Of a stretch of 64,000 nucleotides of DNA, positions 31,701 through 37,152 are shown in pieces. The translations under genes were made by a program, and so were the position numbers. The DNA comes from Toxonevra muliebris (lineage: Eukaryota; Arthropoda; Insecta; Diptera; Pallopteridae). The stretch spans positions 66,396,852 to 66,460,851 of the forward strand of contig OY829329.1 in NCBI GenBank assembly GCA_963691655.1, in the 5' to 3' direction. Position 1 is the stretch's first letter; each line of letters opens with the position of its first letter. The notes beneath the pieces are model-generated. The model made no database searches, had not been told where the DNA came from, and was given only the letters and a program-made list of their open reading frames with translations.

Positions 31701-32249
31701 AAATACAAAAATGGCGCTACACTTCATGCTCAATTCAAGGAAATCAAAAATCCTCCCTTCATCATTAGAAAACCACGTATTTTGTTTGTTTGTATTGTTA
31801 TGATGTTGTCATCATGTTTCAGTTGATCATACATTCTACATACTATAATCATATCAGTGGCACCACAATACGTGCAACAAATTCAGTCTCCTTCTAAGCC
31901 GGTGACGGGCAAAACTCTGATCGAGCTCGTATCTTACCGAGAGGAGCTAAAAGACGCTTTCGCCCGTCACCCTTCTAAATTTCACTAGCACTACTCTAAA
32001 ACCCGATTTGTTGTAATTACCCATCAGTTCCAAAACCTCTCCCCATCATCTATGCATGTTTAATGTTTACCAAATATTTTTTTACTTTAAATTTGTGACA
32101 TATTTTAATTTCTTTCTCTTTCTTTCCTCTCTCTCTCTCTACCTCTCTCTTTTTCGTTCATACAGCCCCGAGCGATGTCCGTACGGCCACAACTCGACGG
32201 AATGGCTTTCCCACCAAGATTCGACCTTGCTCCAGAAAACGAATTCTAA
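4556..32249 (+). CDS. Mhc: Muscle myosin heavy chain, whole gene (alternatively spliced)
   Basis: Class II muscle myosin, the ATP-driven motor and rod of sarcomeric thick filaments. Constitutive exons are 2, 4, 5, 6, 8, 10, 12, 13, 14, 16, 17. Alternative sets are 3 (2 copies), 7 (4), 9 (4), 11 (5), 15 (2) and several C-termini. Joining one of each with exon 19 gives 5895 nt and 1964 residues, against about 1962 in Drosophila. Seen: P-loop GESGAGKT at 179-186, switch I NDNSSRF ending at 245, switch II DIAGFE at 462-467, a glycine/lysine-rich loop 2, SH1 helix, converter, two light-chain-binding helices, then a coiled-coil rod. Exon phases agree at every junction, and all copies in a set have identical length and phase. 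Internal exon choices alone allow 2x4x4x5x2 = 320 combinations. Confidence 0.98.
5130..5273 (+). CDS. Mhc: Mhc alternative exon 3a
   Basis: 144 bases, residues 69-116, phase 0 at both ends, donor GTAAGT. Begins [19 protein letters not shown] and ends [10 protein letters not shown]. Mutually exclusive with the next copy, with which it shares the NPPKYEK and [10 protein letters not shown] blocks. In Drosophila exon 3 lies by the N-terminal SH3-like domain near the essential light chain and tunes motor kinetics. Confidence 0.95.
5478..5621 (+). CDS. Mhc: Mhc alternative exon 3b
   Basis: 144 bases, phase 0, donor GTAAGT. Begins [19 protein letters not shown] and ends [10 protein letters not shown]. 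The acceptor is unusual: a run of A followed by G with no polypyrimidine tract, so this exon is probably weakly recognised and depends on activators. Same length and phase as exon 3a, so the two are interchangeable. Confidence 0.95.
5622..6801 (+). other. Mhc: Mhc intron between exons 3b and 4
   Basis: AT-rich intron with long A runs (5889-5960, 6100-6420). A 111-codon open frame at 6188-6523 is lysine/asparagine/glutamine-rich low complexity and is not counted as a gene. No third exon 3 copy was found. Confidence 0.6.
6802..7188 (+). CDS. Mhc: Mhc exon 4 (P-loop and switch I)
   Basis: 387 bases, residues 117-245, constitutive. Acceptor after a long pyrimidine tract (CTCTATAG), donor GTAAGT. 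Contains ADDITIONAL nucleotide-binding features of the motor: the Walker A motif GESGAGKT at 179-186, loop 1 with the lysine-rich KNKGSLEDQ segment, and NDNSSRF of switch I at the very end. The first glycine of exon 5 completes the switch I motif. Confidence 0.98.
7265..7328 (+). CDS. Mhc: Mhc exon 5
   Basis: 64 bases encoding [21 protein letters not shown] plus the first base of a tyrosine codon. It completes switch I (SSRF then G) and continues the transducer beta-strands. Acceptor ATCAATAG, donor GTAAGT. Intron phase 1 at the 3' end is matched by exon 6. Confidence 0.97.
7423..7521 (+). CDS. Mhc: Mhc exon 6
   Basis: 99 bases: two bases finish tyrosine, then [20 protein letters not shown] and [12 protein letters not shown], plus the first base (G) of the residue completed by each exon 7 copy. 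Part of the upper 50-kDa domain. Donor GTATAA is off-consensus, as expected next to a mutually exclusive cluster. Confidence 0.97.
7845..7948 (+). CDS. Mhc: Mhc alternative exon 7a
   Basis: 104 bases: two bases complete Asp, then 34 codons from [18 protein letters not shown] to [10 protein letters not shown]. Acceptor AATATTATAG, donor GTAATT. Exon 7 encodes a loop close to the nucleotide entry site. All four copies here have the same length and phase and hold the SQGK or CQGK core. Confidence 0.95.
8982..9085 (+). CDS. Mhc: Mhc alternative exon 7b
   Basis: 104 bases. The first codon completes as Glu, then [18 protein letters not shown] and ends DDEEFVEVD. Acceptor ATGAACAG has no pyrimidine tract; donor GTAAGA. 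Mutually exclusive with the other exon 7 copies by identical phase. Confidence 0.94.
9086..9855 (+). other. Mhc: Intron between exons 7b and 7c
   Basis: No further exon 7 copy recognised. AT-rich, with several poly-A runs and a CA microsatellite near 9320-9345. Confidence 0.5.
9856..9959 (+). CDS. Mhc: Mhc alternative exon 7c (divergent copy)
   Basis: 104 bases, donor GTAAGT. Encodes Glu then [18 protein letters not shown] and ends [11 protein letters not shown]. It is the most divergent of the set: the shared (L/S)SNN(I/V)YDY block is replaced by LTQHIGDYP. The frame is intact, and I recall a similar [12 protein letters not shown] exon in Drosophila, so it reads as a real isoform rather than a decayed copy. 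Confidence 0.93.
10780..10883 (+). CDS. Mhc: Mhc alternative exon 7d
   Basis: 104 bases, acceptor TATATGCAG, donor GTAAGT. Encodes Ala then [18 protein letters not shown] and ends [11 protein letters not shown]. Same length and phase as the others. It is followed by the long intron before constitutive exon 8. Confidence 0.95.
10884..12206 (+). other. Mhc: Intron between exons 7d and 8
   Basis: 1.3 kb with no recognisable coding exon. Contains a TG microsatellite (about 10955-10968), pyrimidine-rich CTCTCT tracts (10990-11070) that could bind splicing regulators, and a poly-A run near 11940. Confidence 0.5.
12207..12614 (+). CDS. Mhc: Mhc exon 8 (switch II)
   Basis: 408 bases, 136 codons (residues 335-470), phase 0 at both ends. 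Starts [19 protein letters not shown] and ends [12 protein letters not shown], where DIAGFE at 462-467 is switch II, the phosphate sensor. Also carries the [12 protein letters not shown] surface loop. Acceptor CACTATAG, donor GTAAGT. Confidence 0.98.
12942..13050. mobile_element. hAT-like MITE in Mhc intron 8
   Basis: 109 bases bounded by inverted termini CAGTGGCGTGC and (reverse complement) CAGTGACGTGC, 10 of 11 matching. The flanking octamers ACTTAGTG and GCTTAGAG match at 6 of 8 positions, the duplication size of hAT elements. There is no coding capacity, so it is a non-autonomous insertion. Family assignment rests on the CAGTG termini and 8-bp duplication only. Confidence 0.65.
13138..13308 (+). 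CDS. Mhc: Mhc alternative exon 9, copy 1 (relay)
   Basis: 171 bases, 57 codons, phase 0 at both ends (residues 471-527). Encodes the relay helix and loop: starts [19 protein letters not shown], then [18 protein letters not shown], ending ACIDLIEK. The relay passes nucleotide-state changes to the converter. The donor AAG/GTGCTT is poor and the acceptor CATACCATAG lacks a good pyrimidine tract. It differs from copy 2 at only 3 of 171 bases and one residue (Ile/Val after FFNH). Confidence 0.94.
13888..14058 (+). CDS. Mhc: Mhc alternative exon 9, copy 2 (relay)
   Basis: 171 bases, same phase, donor GTTTGT. Protein identical to copy 1 except FFNHV for FFNHI; both carry the [13 protein letters not shown] relay-loop type. 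Its exon is nearly the same as copy 1, while its flanking introns match those of copy 3, which points to tandem duplication followed by conversion. Confidence 0.94.
14795..14965 (+). CDS. Mhc: Mhc alternative exon 9, copy 3 (relay)
   Basis: 171 bases, donor GTTTGT. Encodes the second relay type: [18 protein letters not shown] followed by [21 protein letters not shown]. The upstream 40 bases (ATGAATGTATACCTTGTGTAAATTAG region) closely copy those before copy 2. Confidence 0.95.
15574..15744 (+). CDS. Mhc: Mhc alternative exon 9, copy 4 (relay)
   Basis: 171 bases, acceptor GGTATACAG, donor GTATTC. Protein equals copy 3 except ACIELIEK for ACIDLIEK. The upstream intron is distinct from those of copies 2 and 3 (CCACC-rich, 15310-15470), so this is probably the ancestral last copy of the cluster. 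Confidence 0.95.
16278..16867 (+). CDS. Mhc: Mhc exon 10 (actin-binding, loop 2, SH1 helix)
   Basis: 590 bases, residues 528-723 plus two bases (CG) of an Arg codon completed by every exon 11. Contains [19 protein letters not shown], the loop 2 segment [10 protein letters not shown], the lower 50-kDa actin-binding helices, [13 protein letters not shown] and the SH helix [20 protein letters not shown]. Acceptor CATCAATAG, donor GTAAGT. Confidence 0.98.
17075..17192 (+). CDS. Mhc: Mhc alternative exon 11a (converter)
   Basis: 118 bases: T completes CGT Arg, then 39 codons from [19 protein letters not shown] to MYRIGHTK. The converter moves the lever arm; in Drosophila the choice of exon 11 sets kinetics in different muscles. 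The only donor giving the right frame is AAG/GCACGA, a GC-type site. This is the most divergent of the five copies (AP rather than NP or CP core). Confidence 0.93.
18012..18129 (+). CDS. Mhc: Mhc alternative exon 11b (converter)
   Basis: 118 bases: G completes CGG Arg, then [20 protein letters not shown] through LYRLGHTK. Acceptor ATTCACAG. Donor AAG/GCATGA, again GC rather than GT. Length and phase match the other converter exons. Confidence 0.94.
18535..19118. mobile_element. Putative 584-bp TIR element in intron after exon 11b
   Basis: Imperfect terminal inverted repeats of about 32 bases: CACGGTCTAAAATTTGGGTT at the left and, reverse complemented, CACGGTTAAAAATTTGAGTT at the right. Further self-complementary AAACC/GGTTT segments lie inside. 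No open frame. Looks like a non-autonomous DNA element; no clear target-site duplication, so the family is open. Confidence 0.5.
19614..19731 (+). CDS. Mhc: Mhc alternative exon 11c (converter)
   Basis: 118 bases: C completes CGC Arg, then [20 protein letters not shown] through LYRLGKTK. Acceptor ACACATACAG. Donor AAG/GCATGA (GC type). Shares the NPKG and EDPKKC blocks with 11d. Confidence 0.94.
20308..20425 (+). CDS. Mhc: Mhc alternative exon 11d (converter)
   Basis: 118 bases: T completes CGT Arg, then [20 protein letters not shown] through QYRLGNTK. Acceptor ATATATGTAG follows a CAACAT/CTCAACC repeat rather than a pyrimidine tract. Donor AAG/GCACGA (GC type). Confidence 0.94.
20426..21448 (+). 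other. Mhc: Intron between exons 11d and 11e
   Basis: 1.0 kb, no sixth converter exon found. An 80-codon open frame at 20775-21017 is Lys-rich and has no exon 11 motif, so it is not annotated. In Drosophila, conserved intronic elements near exon 11e control flight-muscle splicing; equivalents should lie here or in 21567-22621 but I cannot identify them. Confidence 0.45.
21449..21566 (+). CDS. Mhc: Mhc alternative exon 11e (converter)
   Basis: 118 bases: C completes CGC Arg, then [20 protein letters not shown] through QYRMGHTK. Acceptor ATATGCGCAG. This is the only exon 11 with a GT donor, AAG/GTATAT, still a weak one. By position and sequence it matches the Drosophila indirect flight muscle converter. 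Confidence 0.95.
21567..22621 (+). other. Mhc: Intron between exons 11e and 12
   Basis: About 1.05 kb, AT-rich, no coding content recognised. It ends in an A-rich acceptor (ACACACTTGA, eight A, CTAG) rather than a pyrimidine tract. Confidence 0.5.
22622..22885 (+). CDS. Mhc: Mhc exon 12 (lever arm, light-chain sites)
   Basis: 264 bases, residues 764-851, phase 0. [19 protein letters not shown], the essential light-chain IQ helix around [18 protein letters not shown], the regulatory light-chain helix ending in the WPWYKLWQK hook, and [13 protein letters not shown] at the head-rod junction. Donor GTAAGT. Absent from the rod-only product. Confidence 0.98.
22886..25400 (+). other. Mhc: Mhc intron 12, upstream part
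   Basis: No Mhc exon in this stretch. Contains CAG/GCA triplets (23080-23170), a CA run (23231-23256), a small GC-rich island near 23503-23530 and CA/AC runs near 25225-25270. In Drosophila this intron holds the muscle promoter of the myosin rod protein, so regulatory sequence is expected, mostly toward the 3' end. Confidence 0.5.
25401..25751 (+). promoter_or_regulatory. Mhc: Inferred internal promoter and 5' UTR for myosin rod protein
   Basis: The rod-only reading frame starts at 25752, so transcription should begin upstream within intron 12. Seen: E-box-like CAGTTG near 25420, GATCATCATCATTTAG near 25466 that could serve as initiator, GCA repeats at 25647-25663, and a MEF2-like TTAAAAATAA at 25700-25709. 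No clear TATA box. Placement of the start site is inference. Confidence 0.4.
25752..32249 (+). CDS. Mhc: Myosin rod protein (rod-only Mhc isoform)
   Basis: Drosophila makes a headless myosin rod protein from a promoter within Mhc. Here ATG at 25752 opens 100 unique codons that read without a splice into exon 13 (26052), then exons 14, 15, 16, 17 and a C-terminal exon, giving about 1213 residues. The unique part starts [16 protein letters not shown], then is Ala/Pro/Glu-rich ([19 protein letters not shown]) and ends SFDSDSQ. A Lys-rich start plus Ala/Pro linker resembles N-terminal extensions of insect myosin light chains. It assembles into thick filaments without motor activity. The exon 13 acceptor (GATTCACAG) lies inside this coding sequence. 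Confidence 0.88.
26052..26261 (+). CDS. Mhc: Mhc exon 13 (S2 start)
   Basis: 210 bases, residues 852-921. [19 protein letters not shown] begins the coiled-coil; ends KNDCENQLR before GTAAGT. When full-length Mhc is spliced the acceptor GATTCACAG is used; in the rod protein the sequence is read through in the same frame. Confidence 0.97.
26704..27590 (+). CDS. Mhc: Mhc exon 14 (S2 coiled coil)
   Basis: 887 bases, residues 922-1216 plus two bases of a Lys codon. Starts [17 protein letters not shown] and ends VDQLNKLKA. Continuous heptad pattern with alternating Lys/Glu charge clusters. Higher GC and strong codon preference (AAG, TTG, CGT/CGC) against surrounding introns. Acceptor TTCTGTAG, donor GTAAGT. 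Confidence 0.98.
27743..27821 (+). CDS. Mhc: Mhc alternative exon 15a (hinge)
   Basis: 79 bases: G completes AAG Lys, then [18 protein letters not shown] and CDQLSRDK. Mutually exclusive with 15b. Exon 15 encodes the S2 hinge; this version has two Cys and weaker heptads. Acceptor AAATTTAG, donor GTAATA. Confidence 0.95.
28194..28272 (+). CDS. Mhc: Mhc alternative exon 15b (hinge)
   Basis: 79 bases: G completes Lys, then [18 protein letters not shown] and VDHITNEK. Same length and phase as 15a. Acceptor CCAATATAG, donor GTATAC. In Drosophila the two hinges differ in predicted coiled-coil stability. Confidence 0.95.
28651..29826 (+). CDS. Mhc: Mhc exon 16 (rod)
   Basis: 1176 bases, 392 codons (residues 1244-1635), phase 0. 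Starts [18 protein letters not shown] and ends [11 protein letters not shown]. Light meromyosin coiled coil with the 28-residue charge repeat that drives filament packing. Acceptor TTGCTTTAG, donor GTAAGT. Long antisense open frames here are shadows of the biased coding strand. Confidence 0.98.
29911..30816 (+). CDS. Mhc: Mhc exon 17 (C-terminal rod)
   Basis: 906 bases, 302 codons (residues 1636-1937), phase 0. Starts [18 protein letters not shown], ends the coiled coil at [13 protein letters not shown], then the tailpiece [12 protein letters not shown] before GTAAGT. All alternative C-terminal exons below join here in phase 0. Confidence 0.98.
30945..30950 (+). CDS. Mhc: Mhc exon 18 coding part (one residue then stop)
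   Basis: Acceptor TTCTCGCCAATCAG is followed by AAC TAA, adding only Asn after SPA (total 1938 residues). Drosophila Mhc exon 18 is known to supply a single residue before its stop, so this is the likely equivalent. AATAAA at 30992-30997 could end it as a terminal exon; a clear downstream donor is not evident. Confidence 0.65.
   Translation, partial: N
31316..31378 (+). CDS. Mhc: Mhc additional alternative C-terminal exon
   Basis: Acceptor CTACTGTAG, then in phase 0 [14 protein letters not shown] and TAA at 31358-31360, followed 18 bases later by a consensus donor GTAAGT at 31379. It gives a basic 14-residue tail (1951 residues in total). The stop lies close to the junction, so splicing on to exon 19 would not expose the transcript to nonsense-mediated decay. 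The high GC of this 60-base island supports coding. Confidence 0.7.
31887..31988 (+). CDS. Candidate cryptic C-terminal exon with stem-loop
   Basis: A GC-rich coding-like island in AT-rich intron. After acceptor AACAAATTCAG it reads in phase 0 for 33 codons: [17 protein letters not shown], then [16 protein letters not shown] and TAG. If joined to exon 17 it would give a 1970-residue isoform. The frame stays open upstream to 31857 ([10 protein letters not shown]). The segment also folds: GGTGACGGGC at 31901-31910 pairs with GCCCGTCACC at 31962-31971, extendable by AAA/TTT with one bulge. I do not recognise the peptide. It could be an exon of another transcript. Confidence 0.4.
   Translation, partial: SPSKPVTGKTLIELVSYREELKDAFARHPSKFH
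32166..32249 (+). CDS. Mhc: Mhc exon 19 (27-residue C-terminus)
   Basis: Acceptor GTTCATACAG after a CT-rich tract. 27 codons, [16 protein letters not shown] then [11 protein letters not shown], and TAA at 32247-32249. This is the classic long tail of Drosophila Mhc, used when exon 18 is skipped, and the same length. Confidence 0.96.
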   Translation, partial: PRAMSVRPQLDGMAFPPRFDLAPENEF

Positions 32250-33040
32250 ATGCCATTTCACATTTTTTAATTTATTTTAATAATATTTCATAATTATGTT
32301 ATTTTAATTTATTTTTAAAACTATTTTACAATTTTTTTGTTTTTAATTTAAATAAAAAAAAAAAACTATATAATTCGAACGACGGGAGGAAAAATGCACT
32401 TAGGCAAAAGAAACAAAATAAAACCACAAAAAAATTCTTTTAAAAAAAGTGAAAAAACACAAAAAACATACTACTCTATATATGTAAAACCATACCAGCC
32501 GACATAAGTCTTCCTAGATGATTGTAAAGCGCGAGTTGAAGAATATGTTGTAGTATACACATCGAAGTAGCAGCACGGCCGATGACATTCTTCTTTATTA
32601 AACCTTTATTGTATTTAATTTTTTTATACAACGAATCAAAGAAAACAAGAGAGAATTATCTTAACTAACAAATAAACAAACAAACAAACAAAAAATGACA
32701 AAAGCCCCGTCATAAAATGAGAGAAAATAAAGAAAATGTCGTTCAACTGTCGCTATTGAAATGTCAAAAATGTCATCTGTAAACATTAAAACAAAAATAA
32801 ATAAGAATAACAAATAACAAATGTTTTTATATATAGTATATATATATTTAATGTATATACACGCACACATACATACACAGAAACTTCCACACGCATACAC
32901 ACTCATCATGGAGCTTATGTTTATGTTACATTTTTTTTTTAATTAATCAAAAGATAATATTAAATTTAAAGATAATAAAAGTATACAAAAAAGGAACAAA
33001 ATAAATGTAAATCAATAAAAAAAAATCAAAAACTAAATTG
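32250..33040 (+). other. Mhc: Mhc 3' UTR with several poly(A) signals
   Basis: AATAAA occurs at 32351-32356, 32417-32422, 32974-32979 and 33014-33019. Drosophila Mhc uses two polyadenylation sites; the early pair and the late pair here could correspond. The actual cleavage sites cannot be read from sequence. Confidence 0.55.
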
Positions 33041-33420
33041 TTTTTTTTTTATTTATTATAAATGCATAGTATTTAATAAGATATACAAATATATTTTGCT
33101 ATTCGAGGAGAGAATATAAAAAGGAAACGAAACCGAGATGAGATGATGCAAATTAAAACATCCAAAATTTACATCAGAGCGAAGATCAGGACCTTCGATT
33201 GTTTGAAAGAACATTTTAAAACAAGAGCTGAATTCATAAGCTAATATATAGAGATTTATATATTAAAACACTAAGAAAAACTTTAGCTCCCTTATTTCCA
33301 ATGTATATTAGCGTCAACATATTCGCAACTTATATCTTTGGAAATGTAAAGTGGTGAAGCATAATACAATATAAGTTTCATGCCCATATTTGTAGAATAA
33401 CAGCAGAGTAGGTTTGGATT

Positions 33421-33685
33421 TTAACATTAAAACAGTACAGAATTGTTTAACAGTAAAGCAGTTTTTTCATTTAACACTCAGAATCGTTTAACAGTAGAGA
33501 ATCGTTTAACAGTAGAGAATCGTTTAACAGTAAAGAAGTTTTTTCATTTAACATTCAGAATCGTTTAACAGTACAGAAACTTTTAACAGTACAGCAGTTT
33601 TTTAATTTAACATTCAGAATTGATTAACAGCACAGAACCATTTAACAGTAGAGTAGTTTTTCATTTAATATTCAAACAGTACAGA
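33421..33685. repeat. TTTAACAGTA minisatellite
   Basis: Tandem, imperfect array of about 18-base units of the form AATCGTTTAACAGTAGAG, interspersed with AGTTTTTTCATTTAACA-type spacers. At least nine TTTAACAG or TTAACAG cores are visible. Non-coding, between Mhc and the desaturase gene. Confidence 0.8.
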
Positions 33686-33821
33686 ATCATTGGCAATCGA
33701 ACATGCGGGAAGAGTAGAATGTAATTTTTTGTTTTGTTTCAACACAACACTTGCCGCATGTGCGCACCCAAAATGTGGTCCCAATCTCATTTTTATCCCA
33801 CTGGACGTTCGACTAGTAAAG

Positions 33822-33917
33822 TATAAAAGTACCAGAATTTGATGTAAGGCACACATAGTCCCTCGATTGGGATATAAATGTTAAACTCAGAACTATTCCA
33901 AGTATCAAAATGAACTC
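33822..33917 (+). promoter_or_regulatory. Orphan TATA boxes followed by ATG and donor
   Basis: TATAAAAG at 33822-33829 and TATAAATG at 33873-33880 precede ATGAACTC at 33910, directly followed by GTAAGT at 33918. This is the layout of a small first exon. The nearest in-phase acceptor is CACTAG at 34077-34082, but the sequence behind it looks like a short palindromic insertion, so no gene is claimed. Confidence 0.25.
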
Positions 33918-34261
33918 GTAAGTTATAAAGTTCTAGACGTGATAATCATTACTTTGGATTAAAAGCACAATTTTGAAAATTTAAACTAAAGTTTTAGGCA
34001 AAAAAATACAAATTACAAGTCCACTTTAAAAAATCGAAATGAAAATGCAACTAAATGCTAAATTGTTATTTTTGATCACTAGGATATCCAAGGTGGAAGG
34101 GGGTTTTAGGCAGCACCCTTCCTCCCTTCCGCACTCTTTGAATCCGCTAGTGATTTTGACTTTATTACATTTCATTTGATTTTTCTTCTAGCCTACACAA
34201 CTCTATCTGCTTAGAACTATTACGAAACTTAACTATAATTCTTCTTTTTTGTAGCATATAC

Positions 34262-36557
34262 CTATTCACGCTCTCCTGGCGCCTTTTCATTAGGTACAAT
34301 TCTCAATAATTGTTTATGTTGACCCAGTAAATGCTGCAAATGATTACATTCACGTAATTCTCCCTTAAATTCATCTAAAGTCTCATAGAATATTGGATTT
34401 AATTGCGGCAAAATACCATGATCCAATGTGGGAAATAAATGATGTAAAGCGTGTTCACCAAAATGTGTCAATACCAAAAATTGTGAAACTTTTAAATCAC
34501 CACGATCAATAATGGTATCAACTTGAAACAGGCCCCAATCCCGATCATCACGATTTTTATCACCCTCATGATAGATTTCTGGATCATGATGTGCAGCATT
34601 TAGTCCAATTATGCAGAAAGCAAAACTGGCGATCATCACTATGTAAAGCCACTGGCGTAGGCACAGGAGTAGAGACCAGTCCGAGAAAACGAATATTGAG
34701 AGCGGGATAGTGAGTGTTAATAAATCATGCCAGTACATAATGTTGGTATACTGAAGAGAATATATTACTCTAAATAAAAAAATTAAACAAAATTAAACAA
34801 AATGTAAAGATTTAAGTTGAGTTGAATGCTTCGAACAAACCTTGTTATCATTTGCAAGAAAAACGCAAACATATATGCGAATGGTTCAGTGATCCATGAG
34901 ACATAACGCATTGCTAGACTTTTAATATGTGGATTGGGTATCCAGCAGAGGAAAGGTTCAAACATTGACAGTTCCAGATCTAAGTATGAATTTGGATAGA
35001 CATGATGTGAAAGTGCATGCGAAATGCGCCACGAGCAAAAATTCAGCATGCTCAAATTAAACGTATACATGCGCCAATTGTCACGTCTATGAAAGTAGTT
35101 GTGTGCAACTATTGTATTCCAAACGAGTGCTGTACCTGCTAGTGCCAGACAGAGTAAACTATTAAATTTCGCACTCCCTATAGCGAATATGTAGATGGAC
35201 AAGAGCAGCGCCCAGTGTATGAGCTGTAATATTGAAATTGTGAAATATAATTCAAGCTATTTGTAAATAACGACAACTCACATCACTCGTTTTCTTTGGT
35301 TTATTATCAATTGTTTTAAGCTTTTCACGTATGCGATTTTTAAGCGTCTTATAGAAACCGTCTTCATGTAATGTTAACGTATAAATTCTTGGCTTTGCTG
35401 CATCACGTACTTTAAAGTTTTCTAACATTTTATATGGTAATGTTGAGATGTGATGCGCCTCAAATGCTTCGGTAATATCAGTGCCCTGTCAATAGAAATT
35501 ATATTTTTCAGTTCAGATCAGAGCATATGCTCGTAACCAACTCTTAATATTTTTACCTTAGTTTCCCTAAGCCAAAATTCACCGCCAGGATGTTTATTTA
35601 TGAATTCGGTAAAATCATAAATCGAATCGTGTATACGCCACAATCCTTCGGCTTCATCATCGAGCCTTTTGCCACTAATCCATCTAATATATAAAATTCA
35701 AATTAATTGTGTAATAAATAAATTAGAAAGTTGTATGCAAAGCTTTCGACTAGTCATCAATGAGAGTTTCGCTGCCATAAGGAAACCAAAGGAGTTAGCG
35801 CAAAACCGAATCCGGATTCGTATTCTCTGACCCCCATTTCTTGTTACACTTTTTGGTTAAACATAGACATTTCGCTCCTCTGAAGGCCTTAACTTTCATG
35901 GGTCTCCGGTGACCCTGTGGCGCTCAATATTTTCTGTTAATTTTTATTGTTTTTTTTTTAAGATAGACAAAGTCACTTAGTATTAATACTTTTCTTAACC
36001 CTTTTTTGGAATAAGGAAACTAGAAGCGATAGATCGAAACCGAGTCCAGATTTGCCTTTACTGATCCCCATTTCATGGTAAAAAGGTTCTTAGATGATAC
36101 ATAGCAAAATTTGAATTTCCACAAAAGTAAACAAAATTTTTATAATATGGGAAATCAAGTTTGAGTAAATAGTTTTTTCTACAACTTTAGGCAAATTTTG
36201 TAGGCGATTGAAAATAGGTAAAAAAAAAATGTTGCTTTTTATCATCAATTTCAAACTAAAGCACATATTCAGACATTACTTTTCCTAAATTGCGCTTGCG
36301 ATCTGACGTAATTTTTTTTTTTCGTTTTAGAAACAGCACTAAATTCAAGTATTTTACTGTAGATGTTTGTTTAAAATTATTTCACTTTTCATTTAATTGT
36401 GCACACATTTTAAGATGAGATCCTGTATTGTTTATTGATTTATTTCTTTACTTCTACTTCTTCGTCATACTCACCTATGACTAGTTATTAGTTTTGAGTT
36501 ACGATAAGTAGGAAATTTTGTGGCAATGCCAGATTTTTTCCATGTTTCTAACACCAT
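34262..36557 (-). CDS. Cyt-b5-r: Cytochrome b5-related fatty acid desaturase-like protein
   Basis: Five exons on the - strand: 36557-36475, 35683-35557, 35485-35282, 35223-34841, 34769-34262; 1305 nt, 434 residues. Start MVLETWKKSG with FPTYRNSKLI, as in the family. N-terminal cytochrome b5-like domain: heme motif NKHPGGEFW and second ligand in FEAHHIS. C-terminal membrane desaturase domain: His boxes HNYFH, HALSHH and HALHH, GLNAAHHDP, several hydrophobic helices. Cyt-b5-r neighbours Mhc in Drosophila and is muscle-expressed; its catalytic substrate is not established. Convergent with Mhc. All splice sites are canonical and in phase. The stop is TAG at 34264-34262. Confidence 0.93.
35686..36474 (-). 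other. Cyt-b5-r: Intron 1 of Cyt-b5-r
   Basis: 789 bases with no coding content. It contains two degenerate direct repeats about 230 bases apart (GGAAACCAAAGGAGTTAGCG and GGAAACTAGAAGCGATAGAT, each followed by a TGACCCCCATTTC/TGATCCCCATTTC phrase), suggesting an old element. Confidence 0.4.
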
Positions 36558-37152
36558 ATCCTTATTGTGTGTGTTTTTTGTTTTTTTTTGTTTTGAATAG
36601 CTAAAAATCTCCAAAATACTCCGAAACCTTTTCAGCACAACCGCATCGAAAACTCAACTAATTCAATTTCTATTTAAGGCTTCAGATTTATTCGAATTTT
36701 TTTAATTTAATCAATAAGTATCATTTCATAATAAGATGAAATTCGTTTGTAAAAATGTATAGTAGGCATATGTATGTATGTACACTTGAATTGAAAAGAT
36801 AGCAGGGTTATTCGGGGCACAGGAACATCGAATGAATTAAAAAAAAAAATTTGCTCGTTTGTAGAGAGTTGATAGAGGCACAGAAAGACAATATTTTAAG
36901 CTTTAATTAATCAATCATAAGATGATTTACATTGAGCTTAGCTACACGAGAGCAATTGCGCATGTAGCAAAATAAGTTTCACACACTTATTGTAAGCAGA
37001 ACGAGAGTAGTCTATAAATTTAAATTTTTATTCAAATATTTTCATACTTTGTTGTTGCACTTCAAAAGAAATACTTTCTTATTGTACTAATATTTTATCT
37101 AAATAAATTCAAATACATGAACTATTTGTGTGTGTGTGTTAGTGTGATGACG

